Numbered from the stretch's first letter, positions 34,843-44,114 are shown. The stretch: DNA of 64,000 bases from Comamonas sp. lk (GCF_900564145.1 NZ_UOOB01000001.1:2544754-2608753), one strand, 5' to 3'. The notes: generated by a model not told the origin, from the sequence alone. Made by a program: numbers and translations.

Positions 34843-34850
34843 AGTACGCC
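34803..34850 (+). promoter_or_regulatory. Programmed -1 frameshift site with downstream stem-loop
   Basis: The slippery run of seven A bases (34803-34809, then G) fits the orfA frame as CTA AAA AAA GCG. A perfect 10-bp inverted repeat (34815-34824 with 34841-34850) follows 5 nt later and would stimulate the slip. OrfB lies in the -1 frame. Confidence 0.8.
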
Positions 34851-35714
34851 TTCATTGCCAAGCACCAGTTGATTTACAGCGTTGTGCGCATGTGCCGGGT
34901 GCTGCAATTGCACCCCAGTGGTTACTACGCTTGGAGGGTTCGGCCGCTCAGTCAACGTGCGGCCGATGACCAGCGTCTATTGGGCCTTCTAAAGCAGGCA
35001 TGGCTAGAAAGCGGTGGCGTATATGGCTACCGCAAGTTGACATTGGACATGCGTGACTTAGGCGAGACCTGCAGCAGGCACCGGGTAGCAAGACTGCTGC
35101 GCTGTGAGGGATTAAAGGCTCAGCGAGGCTACGGACGACGCCCTCGTGTGCGAGGAGGTGCTCCAGCAGTCGTGGCTCCCAACTTACTATCGCAGCAGTT
35201 CACCGTGCATGCTCCGAACAAAGTCTGGGTGACTGATATCACCTATATCAGCACTCATGAGGGGTGGCTGTACCTGGCAACGGTAATTGACCTGTTCTCA
35301 CGCCAAGTTGTTGGCTGGGCAACAGGTAGCCGCATTGATACCCAGCTGCCCTTGGATGCATTGCATATGGCGCTCTGGCGTAGAAGACCATGCAATACCG
35401 TGACCGTGCACTCTGACCAAGGCTGCCAATTTACAAGCCATGAATGGCAGCGCTTCCTTGCTAGCCACAACCTGCAATCGAGTATGAGCAGGCGAGGAAA
35501 CTGTCACGACAACGCAGTTGCTGAAAGTTTTTTTCAGTTGCTTAAGCGGGAGCGCATCCGCAGAAAAACCTATCCTACGAGGCAAGAGGCGCACAGCGAT
35601 GTCTTCAGCTACATCGAAATGTTCTACAACCCCATTCGCAGACATTCGTCTGCTGATGGTCTGTCTCCAATAGAGTTTGAGAGACGTAATTCCGTGAGGC
35701 TGGCAGCTATCTAA
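34833..35714 (+). CDS. IS3-family transposase OrfB (DDE integrase)
   Basis: The protein has the DDE catalytic triad of IS3 OrfB: the first Asp in KVWVTDITYIST, the second in TVHSDQGCQFTS, and the Glu in NCHDNAVAESFFQLLKRE, all correctly spaced. It lies in the -1 frame relative to orfA and is probably made as an OrfAB fusion. Its stop is inside the right inverted repeat of the element. Confidence 0.94.
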   Translation: MRLKYAFIAKHQLIYSVVRMCRVLQLHPSGYYAWRVRPLSQRAADDQRLLGLLKQAWLESGGVYGYRKLTLDMRDLGETCSRHRVARLLRCEGLKAQRGYGRRPRVRGGAPAVVAPNLLSQQFTVHAPNKVWVTDITYISTHEGWLYLATVIDLFSRQVVGWATGSRIDTQLPLDALHMALWRRRPCNTVTVHSDQGCQFTSHEWQRFLASHNLQSSMSRRGNCHDNAVAESFFQLLKRERIRRKTYPTRQEAHSDVFSYIEMFYNPIRRHSSADGLSPIEFERRNSVRLAAI

Positions 35715-35732
35715 AAAAATCTGGTCGATTCA

Positions 35733-35899
35733 CTGTTACAGAGTACATAGATGCACATGAAGTCGCTCACGTTCAGCGCCATTTGTCTTATCGACTGGGC
35801 GAGACATGGGTACAGCGTACACAGTCGTTGAGTGGCTGGGTAACTCTTCCTGGTGCTTTATATGCTCAGGTGAGGGCATTCAGAAAAGAGCGTCGCTAA
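35733..35899 (+). pseudogene. 3' fragment of the IS-interrupted coiled-coil gene
   Basis: When the IS and one CTG duplicate are removed, the frame of the upstream gene continues through 54 codons to TAA at 35897-35899. The tail reads HLSYRLGETWVQ ... SLSGWVTLPGALYAQVRAFR and is homologous to the preceding QLPYRLGASMIKKSGSVSGV domain of the same gene, so it is a second copy of that domain. On its own it has no start and is probably not translated. Confidence 0.85.
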
Positions 35900-36001
35900 A
35901 ACAATAGGCCGTATCGACGCTGTCAGTGCTGACTAGTGGAGACTTGTATTCAGGCTGAAATTGCGCCCGATTGCCGAGTGCACAGCAGAAACCTGCAAAC
36001 A

Positions 36002-37171
36002 ATGAATAAAAAGCTAAGTAGCCTTATTTCCTGCATGGAGTGTCTTCAGGATCTGCTGCCTGCGCAGCATATGACTTTCGTGGGAGCAGGCGGTGGCAAA
36101 GGTGTCTGGGCGCAATCGTTGCATGACGGAGGCATTTCACGCACCTTGGTTGAAGGTGACCCCCTGAAATTTGCAGCACTGCAGCGTTTGTATACCTCAT
36201 GCTCAGAGGGTGAGGTATTTTTGATTAAACAGGTCGTGGCACCTAAGCAGGAGGTCGTGGCTTTCTTCTTTGCAAACCTGGAGCTTGAAAATGGGTTGCT
36301 GGCACCAGAAAGTTTGCGACACCTCTGGCCCAATTTGTGTACGGTAAATACAGAGCAGGTAGAGGCCATGACGCTAGCTTCATTGTTAAAGACTCATGCT
36401 TCGCATCAGTGGCTGATCCTGGATTGCCTGCCCGTAGCGACCATGCTGCAAACTTCTGAGGAGGTCTCGCCTCCGCTGGATGTAGTGCTTGCGCGAGTTG
36501 TCTTGCCCGAAGAGCAACAGCCCGGTCAACTGGAAGGTGCTACTTTGGCGGTGCTGGCAAGGGCCTTGCCAGGCTTTAGGCAACTGGCCCTGCAGTCTGA
36601 GCATCACCCAGATATTGCCTATGCGCTTTTTGCTCGTGACTATCAACGTGCTTGGAAGAGTGCTGAGCAGGCGCAGTTGCAATTGCAGTCAAACATCAAG
36701 GCGTCGAAAAAGTTGCAGACTGAGTTGCTTCAAGAACAAGAGCTGCCAGCACAGGTAAATAAGGGGGTGGAATCGAATTTAGCCCAGATTACAGAAAATC
36801 TGAAGTTGGAGAGCCTAGCCAAACAAGCCAGCATCAAAGCGCAGGAGCAACTGCAGGCTGAGCTGACTCATAAACAAGAGCCGCAAGCGCAACTACAGGC
36901 AGCATTAGAGGCTGATTTGGCTAAAACAGCTCAAGTACGCGATGCAGAAATGCAAGTGAAAAACAACCTGCAAGCCCAGTTGAAGGAATTGGAGGTCAAG
37001 CAGCATGAAGCCCAGCAGTGCCAATCTCTGTTGGATGAGGTGCTGTACAGAGCTGAAGTACAACTTAAATTGGTGGAAGAGCTTTTGTTGTCCGATACCG
37101 AGCAAAAACCGATGCTGTCTGATAGGGTCGACGGCCCCTTTGTAAATAGCCCTCGTAACGCTGAATCATGA
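36002..37171 (+). CDS. Methyltransferase-like protein with C-terminal coiled coil
   Basis: About residues 20-240 look like an FkbM-type SAM-dependent methyltransferase: MTFVGAGGGKGVWAQSL resembles the SAM glycine loop and TLVEGDPLKFAALQRLY the acidic-loop segment. The match is weak, so the call is tentative. The rest (about 240-375) is a Gln/Glu/Leu-rich coiled coil (KLQTELLQEQELPAQVNKG) similar in style to that of the upstream sulfotransferase-like gene. The start is uncertain: ATG at 36002 or GTG at 35936. The stop overlaps the next glycosyltransferase start by 4 nt. Confidence 0.55.
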   Translation: MNKKLSSLISCMECLQDLLPAQHMTFVGAGGGKGVWAQSLHDGGISRTLVEGDPLKFAALQRLYTSCSEGEVFLIKQVVAPKQEVVAFFFANLELENGLLAPESLRHLWPNLCTVNTEQVEAMTLASLLKTHASHQWLILDCLPVATMLQTSEEVSPPLDVVLARVVLPEEQQPGQLEGATLAVLARALPGFRQLALQSEHHPDIAYALFARDYQRAWKSAEQAQLQLQSNIKASKKLQTELLQEQELPAQVNKGVESNLAQITENLKLESLAKQASIKAQEQLQAELTHKQEPQAQLQAALEADLAKTAQVRDAEMQVKNNLQAQLKELEVKQHEAQQCQSLLDEVLYRAEVQLKLVEELLLSDTEQKPMLSDRVDGPFVNSPRNAES

Positions 37172-38613
37172 CGCTCCTGCAGCAAGCCAACCATGCCATG
37201 CAGGGCCGAGACTATGCTGCCGCTATTGCCTTGTATGTCCGTGCACTGCAGCAGTGCGCGCCTTTGGCGCCGGTTTTGCAGGGTAACTTGCATCGGGCGC
37301 AAAAAGCTTATCGTGCACAGCGTACTAGTCAGGGAGGGCAAGAATTTCCCCGTGTGCTGGTGAGTAGTTGGGACCTTTCTCTGAACGCCACGGGTCGTGC
37401 TACCACATTGGCGCAAATCTGGGCGGGCATAGGGCGGGCGGAGGTCATTGGGTGTCTTTATCCCCAGCAAAAATCGCAGATCTGGGAACCTCTTCAAGAC
37501 TTTCCTTTGTCCATCCACCCATTGTATGTAGCGACCGGGCAAAGCTTTGTACAGCAAGCGTTGGATTTTGTGCTGGCCCACCCTTGTGATCTGCTGCACT
37601 TATCTAAGCCGCGTTGGCCTAATATCTTGTTGGGCTTGCTGTACAAACTTGTTTGGGCTTGCCCTGTGTTAATGGATGTGGACGATGAAGAGCTAGCTTT
37701 CGCCAAGGCTATCAGTCCTGTTACGCTGGAAGAATACTTGCAAACAACCCCTCATCTGCCCAATACCCCATCCAGTTTGAGGAGTGCCACCAGCACCCGC
37801 CTAGGCGTAGGATTGACCAAGGTGTTTGATGGTATCACCACAGTCAACCCCGCTTTGCAGCAACGTTATGGTGGCAGTATTGTTCATCATGCACGCGATG
37901 CAGCTCAGTTTGCCCCCAGCACTCAGCGTCGTAGCCAGGCCCGTGCGAGGCTGGGAATTGACCCAGGGCATACCGTGATCCTTTTTGCAGGCACGCCGCG
38001 CGCTCACAAGGGCTTGCTGGAAACTGCGCAAGCTATTGCCGAGCAGCGGCACAGTGATTTGGTGTTTCTCATTGCGGGGGACTTTCCTGACAACTTGTCT
38101 AGCCTGAAACAGCAAATTGCTAGCTTGCCTGACGTTCAAACCATCATGCTGCCAAACCAGTGTTTTCAAACACTACCAGACACACTGGCCGCAGGTGATA
38201 TTTGTGTGTTGCTGCAGGACATGGACAGCGTAGCTGCACAGTATCAAACCCCGGCCAAGCTCACGGATGCTCTGGCCATGGGGCTGACCGTGTTGGCCAC
38301 GCCCACGCCTGCGTTGGCAGATTTGGCGGCACAAGGCGCTTTTACACCTGTGCCACCGGGGCAACTCCCTCAGGTGCTGGCCGCGACTCTGGCCAAACGG
38401 CAAAACCAGCGTTCTAACCAACCAGTGGCCCACCCCTTGTTTGAGCAATTTCTCACCACCACTGCCAACCAGGTAACGCTATACCAGTTATGGCAAAAGA
38501 CTTTGCAATCCAGTCAGCAGGAGTTGAATACCCGTTTGCTTGAAGTAGCAGCTCTGTTGCCTGGGATCTGTTTACTAGCTAGTGGAATAGGTGAAGGAGG
38601 AGAAAATGGATAA
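37168..38613 (+). CDS. Glycosyltransferase with N-terminal TPR-like segment
   Basis: The 481-aa protein starts with a TPR-like repeat (MTLLQQANHAMQGRDYAAAI). The remaining part is GT4-like: a donor-binding half with AGTPRAHKGLLETAQAIAEQ, LIAGDFPDNLSSLK and a PAKLTDALAMGLTVLATPTP segment. This predicts a retaining glycosyltransferase that adds a sugar to the growing capsule chain; donor and linkage cannot be assigned. The same TPR-like start is found in the protein at 39108. It overlaps the upstream gene by 4 nt, and the decayed gene after it begins inside its last codons. Confidence 0.75.
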   Translation: MTLLQQANHAMQGRDYAAAIALYVRALQQCAPLAPVLQGNLHRAQKAYRAQRTSQGGQEFPRVLVSSWDLSLNATGRATTLAQIWAGIGRAEVIGCLYPQQKSQIWEPLQDFPLSIHPLYVATGQSFVQQALDFVLAHPCDLLHLSKPRWPNILLGLLYKLVWACPVLMDVDDEELAFAKAISPVTLEEYLQTTPHLPNTPSSLRSATSTRLGVGLTKVFDGITTVNPALQQRYGGSIVHHARDAAQFAPSTQRRSQARARLGIDPGHTVILFAGTPRAHKGLLETAQAIAEQRHSDLVFLIAGDFPDNLSSLKQQIASLPDVQTIMLPNQCFQTLPDTLAAGDICVLLQDMDSVAAQYQTPAKLTDALAMGLTVLATPTPALADLAAQGAFTPVPPGQLPQVLAATLAKRQNQRSNQPVAHPLFEQFLTTTANQVTLYQLWQKTLQSSQQELNTRLLEVAALLPGICLLASGIGEGGENG

Positions 38614-39111
38614 GTCCCATCGCGTTTCGCTAGAAAATGCTTATTCTCTATGGATGTTTGGAGAATGGGAGGAATTGGTAGATTTAAAAAATTATCTGGA
38701 TAAAAACAATAAATCTTATGTGCATATTTTATGTCTAGCTGCAGGTTCTGAAAAAAGAAAATGATGTAATTATTTTTGGATAGACTTCATAGTAAAATTG
38801 AAGAAATAATAAATATTGAAATCGATAAGAAAAAATAAAATTGATAATTGCTTCTGGTGTTAAAAATATTCTGGGTTATACATTTAATAATAATCGAAAG
38901 AATTCGAGAATATATAAAATTGGCGCCTACCCTAAAGGTATTGCATGCATAATTAATTTTCTATAAATCATAGTAATATTGATTTGAAGATTTGGGGGTA
39001 TTGCTGAAGTTAAGTAAAAAAATTGTACCACCTGATGTTATTGTTGGAGTGAGTTCGGTGCACTGGGGTCAGTTCTTGAAATTTTTGGATAATGATGTGA
39101 GATTTAAATGA
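38606..39111 (+). pseudogene. Decayed gene between two glycosyltransferase genes
   Basis: A strong AGGAGG site precedes an ATG at 38606 that opens a 52-aa peptide (MDKSHRVSLENAYSLWMFGE ...) and stops. Protein-like stretches continue in two other frames: LIIASGVKNILGYTFNNNRK (from 38841) and KIVPPDVIVGVSSVHWGQFL, ending with a TGA at 39109-39111. That last TGA overlaps the start of the next gene as ATGA, as expected for an operon gene. The three pieces lie in three frames, so at least two indels broke it. The region is extremely AT-rich. The original function is not recognisable. Confidence 0.5.
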
Positions 39112-42100
39112 CTTTTATTAAAGAAGCGAATTTGGCTTTTCGTCAAGAAAAATATAAAGAGGCTGTTGAACTTTATAAAAAGGCTATTTCTAAAAATCCT
39201 GAACTAAATAATTATATAAAGATAAATATCGAATTGGCAAATCGACGGATTGGTATAGAAGAAAAGGAGGTTGCAACTCCTGTTGTCACGGATAAAAATA
39301 AGATTTTTCAGGCTCGGTCACCATACAGATACAGGCTGGAGCAGTCTGACGCTACCTCTATTCGTGGGTGGTGCGTTAACGAAAAAAAATCAAATGAAAT
39401 TTTCTACGTCGATGTTCTCCTGGATGGCCAATTTTTTCTAAAAGTTAAGAATGATGGTCGCAGACTGGATTTGAAAAAAAAGGGCGTTTCTGAGGGGTTC
39501 GGTGGATTAGAGTTTACGAATCCGGTAATTCATTTAAGGGAAGGTCAACATACGATTTCCCTTAGGTTCCCGGACGGCACTCTTTCGGAGAGCATTGTGG
39601 TACAAGCACCAGAGGGTGATCCGAAAGTAATACTTCTCGGCGCAAAGTTCCCTCAGCGTGGTTTAACCATCATTGTTCCTATTTATAACGCTCCAGATGA
39701 TGTGGAAGTTTGCATTAAGCGCTTGCTCGCTTACACACCACAGTTTGCAAAAATTCTCTTGATCGATGACTGTTCTCCTGATCAGCGCGTGAGTCGTATT
39801 TTGGCTGAGCATGATTGTGAACGCGTTCGTATTCTGCGTAATCCAGAGAACCTTGGCTTTACGCGCACAGTGAACCGCGGAATTGACGAGGCTGGGGATG
39901 ATGATGTCGTTTTACTGAACTCGGACGCTCGTGTTACACCTGGCTGGTTGGAGGGAATGCTGTTGGCTGCTTGTTCTGCGCCCCGCATTGCTACAGTGAC
40001 GGCCATGTCCGATCGGGCCGGGGCCTTTTCAGCTCCAGAGATGGGTAACGATAACAAGTTACCCGAGGGCGTGGACGAAATCACCTACGCGCGTGCTTTC
40101 CGCCGCCGTAGCTTGGGGTTGTACCCAAAGGTACCAACCGGCAACGGTTTTTGCATGTACGTTAGCCGTGAATGTATCAATAGTATCGGCTCATTGGATG
40201 CACAGGCTTTTCCACGTGGATACGGTGAGGAAAACGACTTCTGCATGAGAGCATGGCGTGCGGGGTGGAGCAATGTGATAGACGACCGAACCTATGTTTT
40301 CCATGATCGCTCTAAAAGTTTTGGTGAATCAAAGATTGATTTAATGAAAGCAGGGCGTGCGGTGGTGGATGTACGCTATCCTGAATATAAAAAAGCTATT
40401 CGGGTATTCGGCACCAGTGAAAAGATTGCATTGGCGCGTAACCGTGCATGCTTGGCAATGCAGGATGCTGTGGACTCGCAAGGAGTTGGCTGGATTCCGC
40501 GTGTTCTTTTCGTCACTGCCACGCAGACTGGGGGGACACCCCAAACCAATCGAGACTTAATGCAGGCACTTTCTGGGGTGTTTGAGGGCTGGGTTTTGCG
40601 ATGCGACAGTAAAATACTGGAGTTGAGTCGAATGAGTGACGACGGAGTTACCTCTCTCGAGCGTTCACGCAGATTGCATGAGCCGGTGGATCCCGTAACC
40701 CACAATTCTTCCGAATACGACGCTGTTATATCCAGCTGGCTACAAGAGTTTGGTTTTGATCTTGTGCATATCCGACATTTGGGTTGGCATGGACTTTCGC
40801 TTCCGCGCATAGCGCGGCAATTGGCTATAAAGGTTGTCTATTCCTTTCATGACTTTTATGCGCTTTCGCCTTCTTTAAAGCTGATAGACGATGCAGGTAT
40901 CTTTTTAGGTGATACCTTTTTAGAGGAGGGCTCTATTCATCGTGAGAGCTTATGGCCTAAAGATTCACTGCCAGTCCCGACGGGAAATTGGTTGCATTTT
41001 TGGCGTGACAGATTTCAGAGTGCGCTGGAGCATTGCGATGCTTTCGTGACTACGGCAGAAAGCGCGAGAAAGTTGATTTTGGAAGGAATGCCACGGCTAC
41101 CAGCTGACCGGTTTGTAGTAATTCCCCACGGACGTGACTTCCCTCAATTTCATCGCATTCGCGAAAAACCAAAGTCGGGGGAGCGGATACGCATTCTTGT
41201 TCCTGGAAACATTAATGCAATGAAGGGCCTTGAGATCATTCGTGCATTGATTGAGCACGATAAAGCTGGGCGACTGGAGTTTAACATTCTAGGTCGAATA
41301 ATTGGAGACGTTCCAAAAAATGGAGTTGTAGTTTTAGGTGCTTATGATCGACAAGATTTCTCTAAAAAAGCACTTTCCGTTCGTCCACACTTTGGCGCTA
41401 TCTTTTCCATATGGGATGAAACTTATTGCCACACATTAACTGAGTTGTGGTCTGTAGGTCTTCCGGTCGCAGTGTTTAATTTCCCGAATGTGGCAAATCG
41501 TGTGCGTCGAAGCGGTGCCGGCTGGGTCCTGGATCACAGTAATATTCCCAAGCTGTACGAAGAAATTCTTCACTTTGCTCTTGATGAGAGGGAATACGAA
41601 AAAACGGAAAAGGCACTGACGGACTGGCAAAATGGCTACGGCCTAGCCAACAGTACCACTCAAATGGCGGCAGGATATTTGAATATCTACAGTGACGTAC
41701 TTCGTGAAAGCGCCACGAATAAGCAAGTACTGTCGCCATATGGCCGTAAGCGTGTTGGTGTTGTGTGTCCTGCCAGTGCTGATTTGCGCCATGCGCCCGG
41801 TTCTACCCATATACGTGTATGGGAGCGTACTCGCAACGCCTTAGCTCGTAACGTCACCTATATTAAAATGACCGTGCCCATGCTGCTAGCGAGTGCAAGG
41901 GAGAAAATGCTGGATGGAGTCATAATCCAGAGAACAGCAATCGCAGAGGAGATGGTTGAAAATGTTATAGCTGAGCTTGCTAAGTCAAATATTCCATACT
42001 GTCTGGAATTAGATGATGATTTGCTGGCTGTACCTCGGGACAAAGATCCTCATGGAGTCTATGCGAATTATGCTTCTGCTTTGCAGCGGCAAATAGCATC

Positions 42101-42812
42101 AGCTGCTGCAATAACGGTTTCGACTCCTACGCTAAAGAATAAAATCAAGACGATGCACCCTCGTGTGTTTTTGCTGCCTAACCAGCTAAGCGATCGTTTG
42201 TGGCGTAAAGAGCTTAAGAAGCAATCGGTGGATAACACCATACGTGCTTTATATATGGGCACAATGACTCATGATGATGACTTGATGGTGGTATTGCCGG
42301 CCCTTGAGTCTGTGGCTAAAGTGTCTCCACAGTTTAGGCTTACACTTGTGGGAGTTACTGCGCGGAAAGACTTGGTGAATGGGCGGCCTTGGCTTGAAGT
42401 TTTAGATGTTCCTGCGAAGGACTATATAAATTTTACGAAATGGATACATGATCAGGCGCAGCGGTTTGATTTTGCTATCGCACCGCTGCGTGAAACAAGT
42501 TTCAATGTTTATAAGTCTGACTTAAAATTGCTCGATTGTGGAGTTTTGGGGTTACCTATCATTGCTTCAGATATAAGTGTGTATAGAAATGCGAATGCTC
42601 CGGGGGTTCGTTTGGTTCGCAATGAGGAGCTTGCATGGACGCAGGCTTTGCTTGATCAAATTGAATTAGGGTTAAATAACCGCACTTTGGGGGAGCAACT
42701 TCGGCAATGGGTACTTCGAGAGAGAATGCTTGCAAAGACGTTATCCGATTTTGATGCATTTGTGCTGGAATTACTTGCTACTCAGGGAGTCAAGTATTCT
42801 GGGGAGACTTGA
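39108..42812 (+). CDS. Three-module glycosyltransferase
   Basis: The 1234-aa protein carries: a TPR-like start (MTFIKEANLAFRQEKYKEAV); a beta-rich domain (about 65-175); a GT2 domain from about 184 (GLTIIVPIYNAPDDVEV, LIDDCSPDQ, LLNSDARVTPGWLEG, EENDFCMRAW); a GT4-like domain from about 460 (RVLFVTATQTGGTPQTN ... ILVPGNINAMKGLEII ... CHTLTELWSVGLPVAVFNFP); and a third GT1/GT4-like module from about 880 (RVGVVCPASADLRHAPGSTH ... FDFAIAPLRETSFNVYKSDLK). One chain could add two or three sugars of the repeat unit. It is much longer than single-domain transferases. AT-rich codon use sets it apart from the kps and rfb genes. Confidence 0.8.
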   Translation: MTFIKEANLAFRQEKYKEAVELYKKAISKNPELNNYIKINIELANRRIGIEEKEVATPVVTDKNKIFQARSPYRYRLEQSDATSIRGWCVNEKKSNEIFYVDVLLDGQFFLKVKNDGRRLDLKKKGVSEGFGGLEFTNPVIHLREGQHTISLRFPDGTLSESIVVQAPEGDPKVILLGAKFPQRGLTIIVPIYNAPDDVEVCIKRLLAYTPQFAKILLIDDCSPDQRVSRILAEHDCERVRILRNPENLGFTRTVNRGIDEAGDDDVVLLNSDARVTPGWLEGMLLAACSAPRIATVTAMSDRAGAFSAPEMGNDNKLPEGVDEITYARAFRRRSLGLYPKVPTGNGFCMYVSRECINSIGSLDAQAFPRGYGEENDFCMRAWRAGWSNVIDDRTYVFHDRSKSFGESKIDLMKAGRAVVDVRYPEYKKAIRVFGTSEKIALARNRACLAMQDAVDSQGVGWIPRVLFVTATQTGGTPQTNRDLMQALSGVFEGWVLRCDSKILELSRMSDDGVTSLERSRRLHEPVDPVTHNSSEYDAVISSWLQEFGFDLVHIRHLGWHGLSLPRIARQLAIKVVYSFHDFYALSPSLKLIDDAGIFLGDTFLEEGSIHRESLWPKDSLPVPTGNWLHFWRDRFQSALEHCDAFVTTAESARKLILEGMPRLPADRFVVIPHGRDFPQFHRIREKPKSGERIRILVPGNINAMKGLEIIRALIEHDKAGRLEFNILGRIIGDVPKNGVVVLGAYDRQDFSKKALSVRPHFGAIFSIWDETYCHTLTELWSVGLPVAVFNFPNVANRVRRSGAGWVLDHSNIPKLYEEILHFALDEREYEKTEKALTDWQNGYGLANSTTQMAAGYLNIYSDVLRESATNKQVLSPYGRKRVGVVCPASADLRHAPGSTHIRVWERTRNALARNVTYIKMTVPMLLASAREKMLDGVIIQRTAIAEEMVENVIAELAKSNIPYCLELDDDLLAVPRDKDPHGVYANYASALQRQIASAAAITVSTPTLKNKIKTMHPRVFLLPNQLSDRLWRKELKKQSVDNTIRALYMGTMTHDDDLMVVLPALESVAKVSPQFRLTLVGVTARKDLVNGRPWLEVLDVPAKDYINFTKWIHDQAQRFDFAIAPLRETSFNVYKSDLKLLDCGVLGLPIIASDISVYRNANAPGVRLVRNEELAWTQALLDQIELGLNNRTLGEQLRQWVLRERMLAKTLSDFDAFVLELLATQGVKYSGET

Positions 42813-42896
42813 AGAATCTGTCTCTTGTTAATAATGCTAACTTATAAATACAAGACTTATTTTATGAGGTCTTTGCACACTGTTGGAGATTGATCG

Positions 42897-44114
42897 ATGG
42901 ATAGTTTGGCGATATACAGTAACTCGAGTGTTTTTGAAAAAGCGCACGATTCGGAATTCAATATTAAGGTAAACTTAAGTAGTGGTTCCTTCAAATACGG
43001 TCAAGAAGATATTAAATTCACTAATCTGCTCAACTTGACTTCTGCTCTTGAAAAAAGTTTTTCTTTCGATAATGTGATTGTTTATGGATCAGTACTCAGC
43101 TACTCTTCTGAGATAAATGTCCGGACGATATTTGCGGGGCTTCTTGGGATTACAAAGAAAAGTCTCAGGTATATAGACGCAGATGAGAATATCACTAGTA
43201 GAGTAGGTCTTTTGTCAAGAGTATTCAATGCAATTGGTGTGAGACCAGAGTTTAGTAAGCTTAATGGGTTTGCTATGTTGGAATTTCGCAGGGATGTATC
43301 AAATGCTTGGGAGGATTTTGAGCGTGCACTGGTTTGTAAGGTGGTTAGTCAAAATATGCTTTCCACTCAGGAGTTTATAGAAGGGGTCTCAAAATCAATT
43401 GAGAAAAAGAAGCCGTATAGTTTTATTAGGGTTAATCACTGCGAAAATCGATTGCTAGGCTATGGTGTTTCTTACTCTCAGGAAGAAGCTGAGATAACCT
43501 ACCAAATCCAGTTTGGATATAATCTTGAAAAGAATGACACCTCAGCTATTTCACATATGCTACGCGGTGCCGTCGCAGATGCTGACTCAATAGGGTTGCC
43601 AACTTTAAAGAAGTTATCCTCTAATAAACTACACATTCTTGAGAATAGTACCTACTTTCATCTTCGGTATTTTAATTGCTACTTGAAAAAGAGCTACACG
43701 TCTGTCAATATTCACTACGAATTAGGACGGGCGCTCGAATTTAAGAGGCTCTTATGTCAAGTAAATAAGATATATGCAATTACATGTCGAAATTTGGCGA
43801 AACTTGAGTCATCTTTAGGGCGTGAAGTTGAAGTAATAAAAATTCCTGCTGAGTATGTTTATTCGGAGAATAGCAGCAATCAGAAGCACTACCCAGACAT
43901 ATTCTTTCAAGTTTTGAATCGTATAAGTAAATCTATAAAACCAGGAGACCTGGTACTGGTTGGTGCAGGTATTTTGGGTAAGATATACTGCAATGAGGTC
44001 AAAAAAGCAGGTGGTGTGGCGATTGACTTGGGCTCTCTTTTTGATGCAATTTCTGGTATAAATACACGAGGAAATGGATTTAATGATGACTTTTGGTGGA
44101 ATGTCACCGATTGA
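42897..44114 (+). CDS. GT-D-like (DUF1792-type) glycosyltransferase-like protein
   Basis: The 405-aa protein has a C-terminal block KPGDLVLVGAGILGKIYCNE followed by VKKAGGVAIDLGSLFDAISG, which matches the conserved end of GT-D-fold (DUF1792) glycosyltransferases. Segment FIRVNHCENRLLGYGVSYSQ, near residue 180, is like their R-x-G-D/N-x-E nucleotide-binding region. The N-terminal 170 residues are not recognisable. It is in the AT-rich island. The stop overlaps the start of the SGNH-like gene. The call rests on the C-terminal motif. Confidence 0.55.
   Translation: MDSLAIYSNSSVFEKAHDSEFNIKVNLSSGSFKYGQEDIKFTNLLNLTSALEKSFSFDNVIVYGSVLSYSSEINVRTIFAGLLGITKKSLRYIDADENITSRVGLLSRVFNAIGVRPEFSKLNGFAMLEFRRDVSNAWEDFERALVCKVVSQNMLSTQEFIEGVSKSIEKKKPYSFIRVNHCENRLLGYGVSYSQEEAEITYQIQFGYNLEKNDTSAISHMLRGAVADADSIGLPTLKKLSSNKLHILENSTYFHLRYFNCYLKKSYTSVNIHYELGRALEFKRLLCQVNKIYAITCRNLAKLESSLGREVEVIKIPAEYVYSENSSNQKHYPDIFFQVLNRISKSIKPGDLVLVGAGILGKIYCNEVKKAGGVAIDLGSLFDAISGINTRGNGFNDDFWWNVTD

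Larger units (their letters stand above)
34501..35732 (+). mobile_element. IS3-family insertion sequence, 1232 bp, complete
   Basis: It has terminal inverted repeats of 26 bp (34501-34526 and 35707-35732, 23 matches) starting TGAATCGACC. A 3-bp target duplication (CTG at 34498-34500 and 35733-35735) flanks it. It contains orfA and orfB in overlapping frames with a programmed-frameshift signal. All boundaries fit a recent insertion: both ends and both ORFs are intact. It disrupts the coiled-coil capsule gene. Confidence 0.92.
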
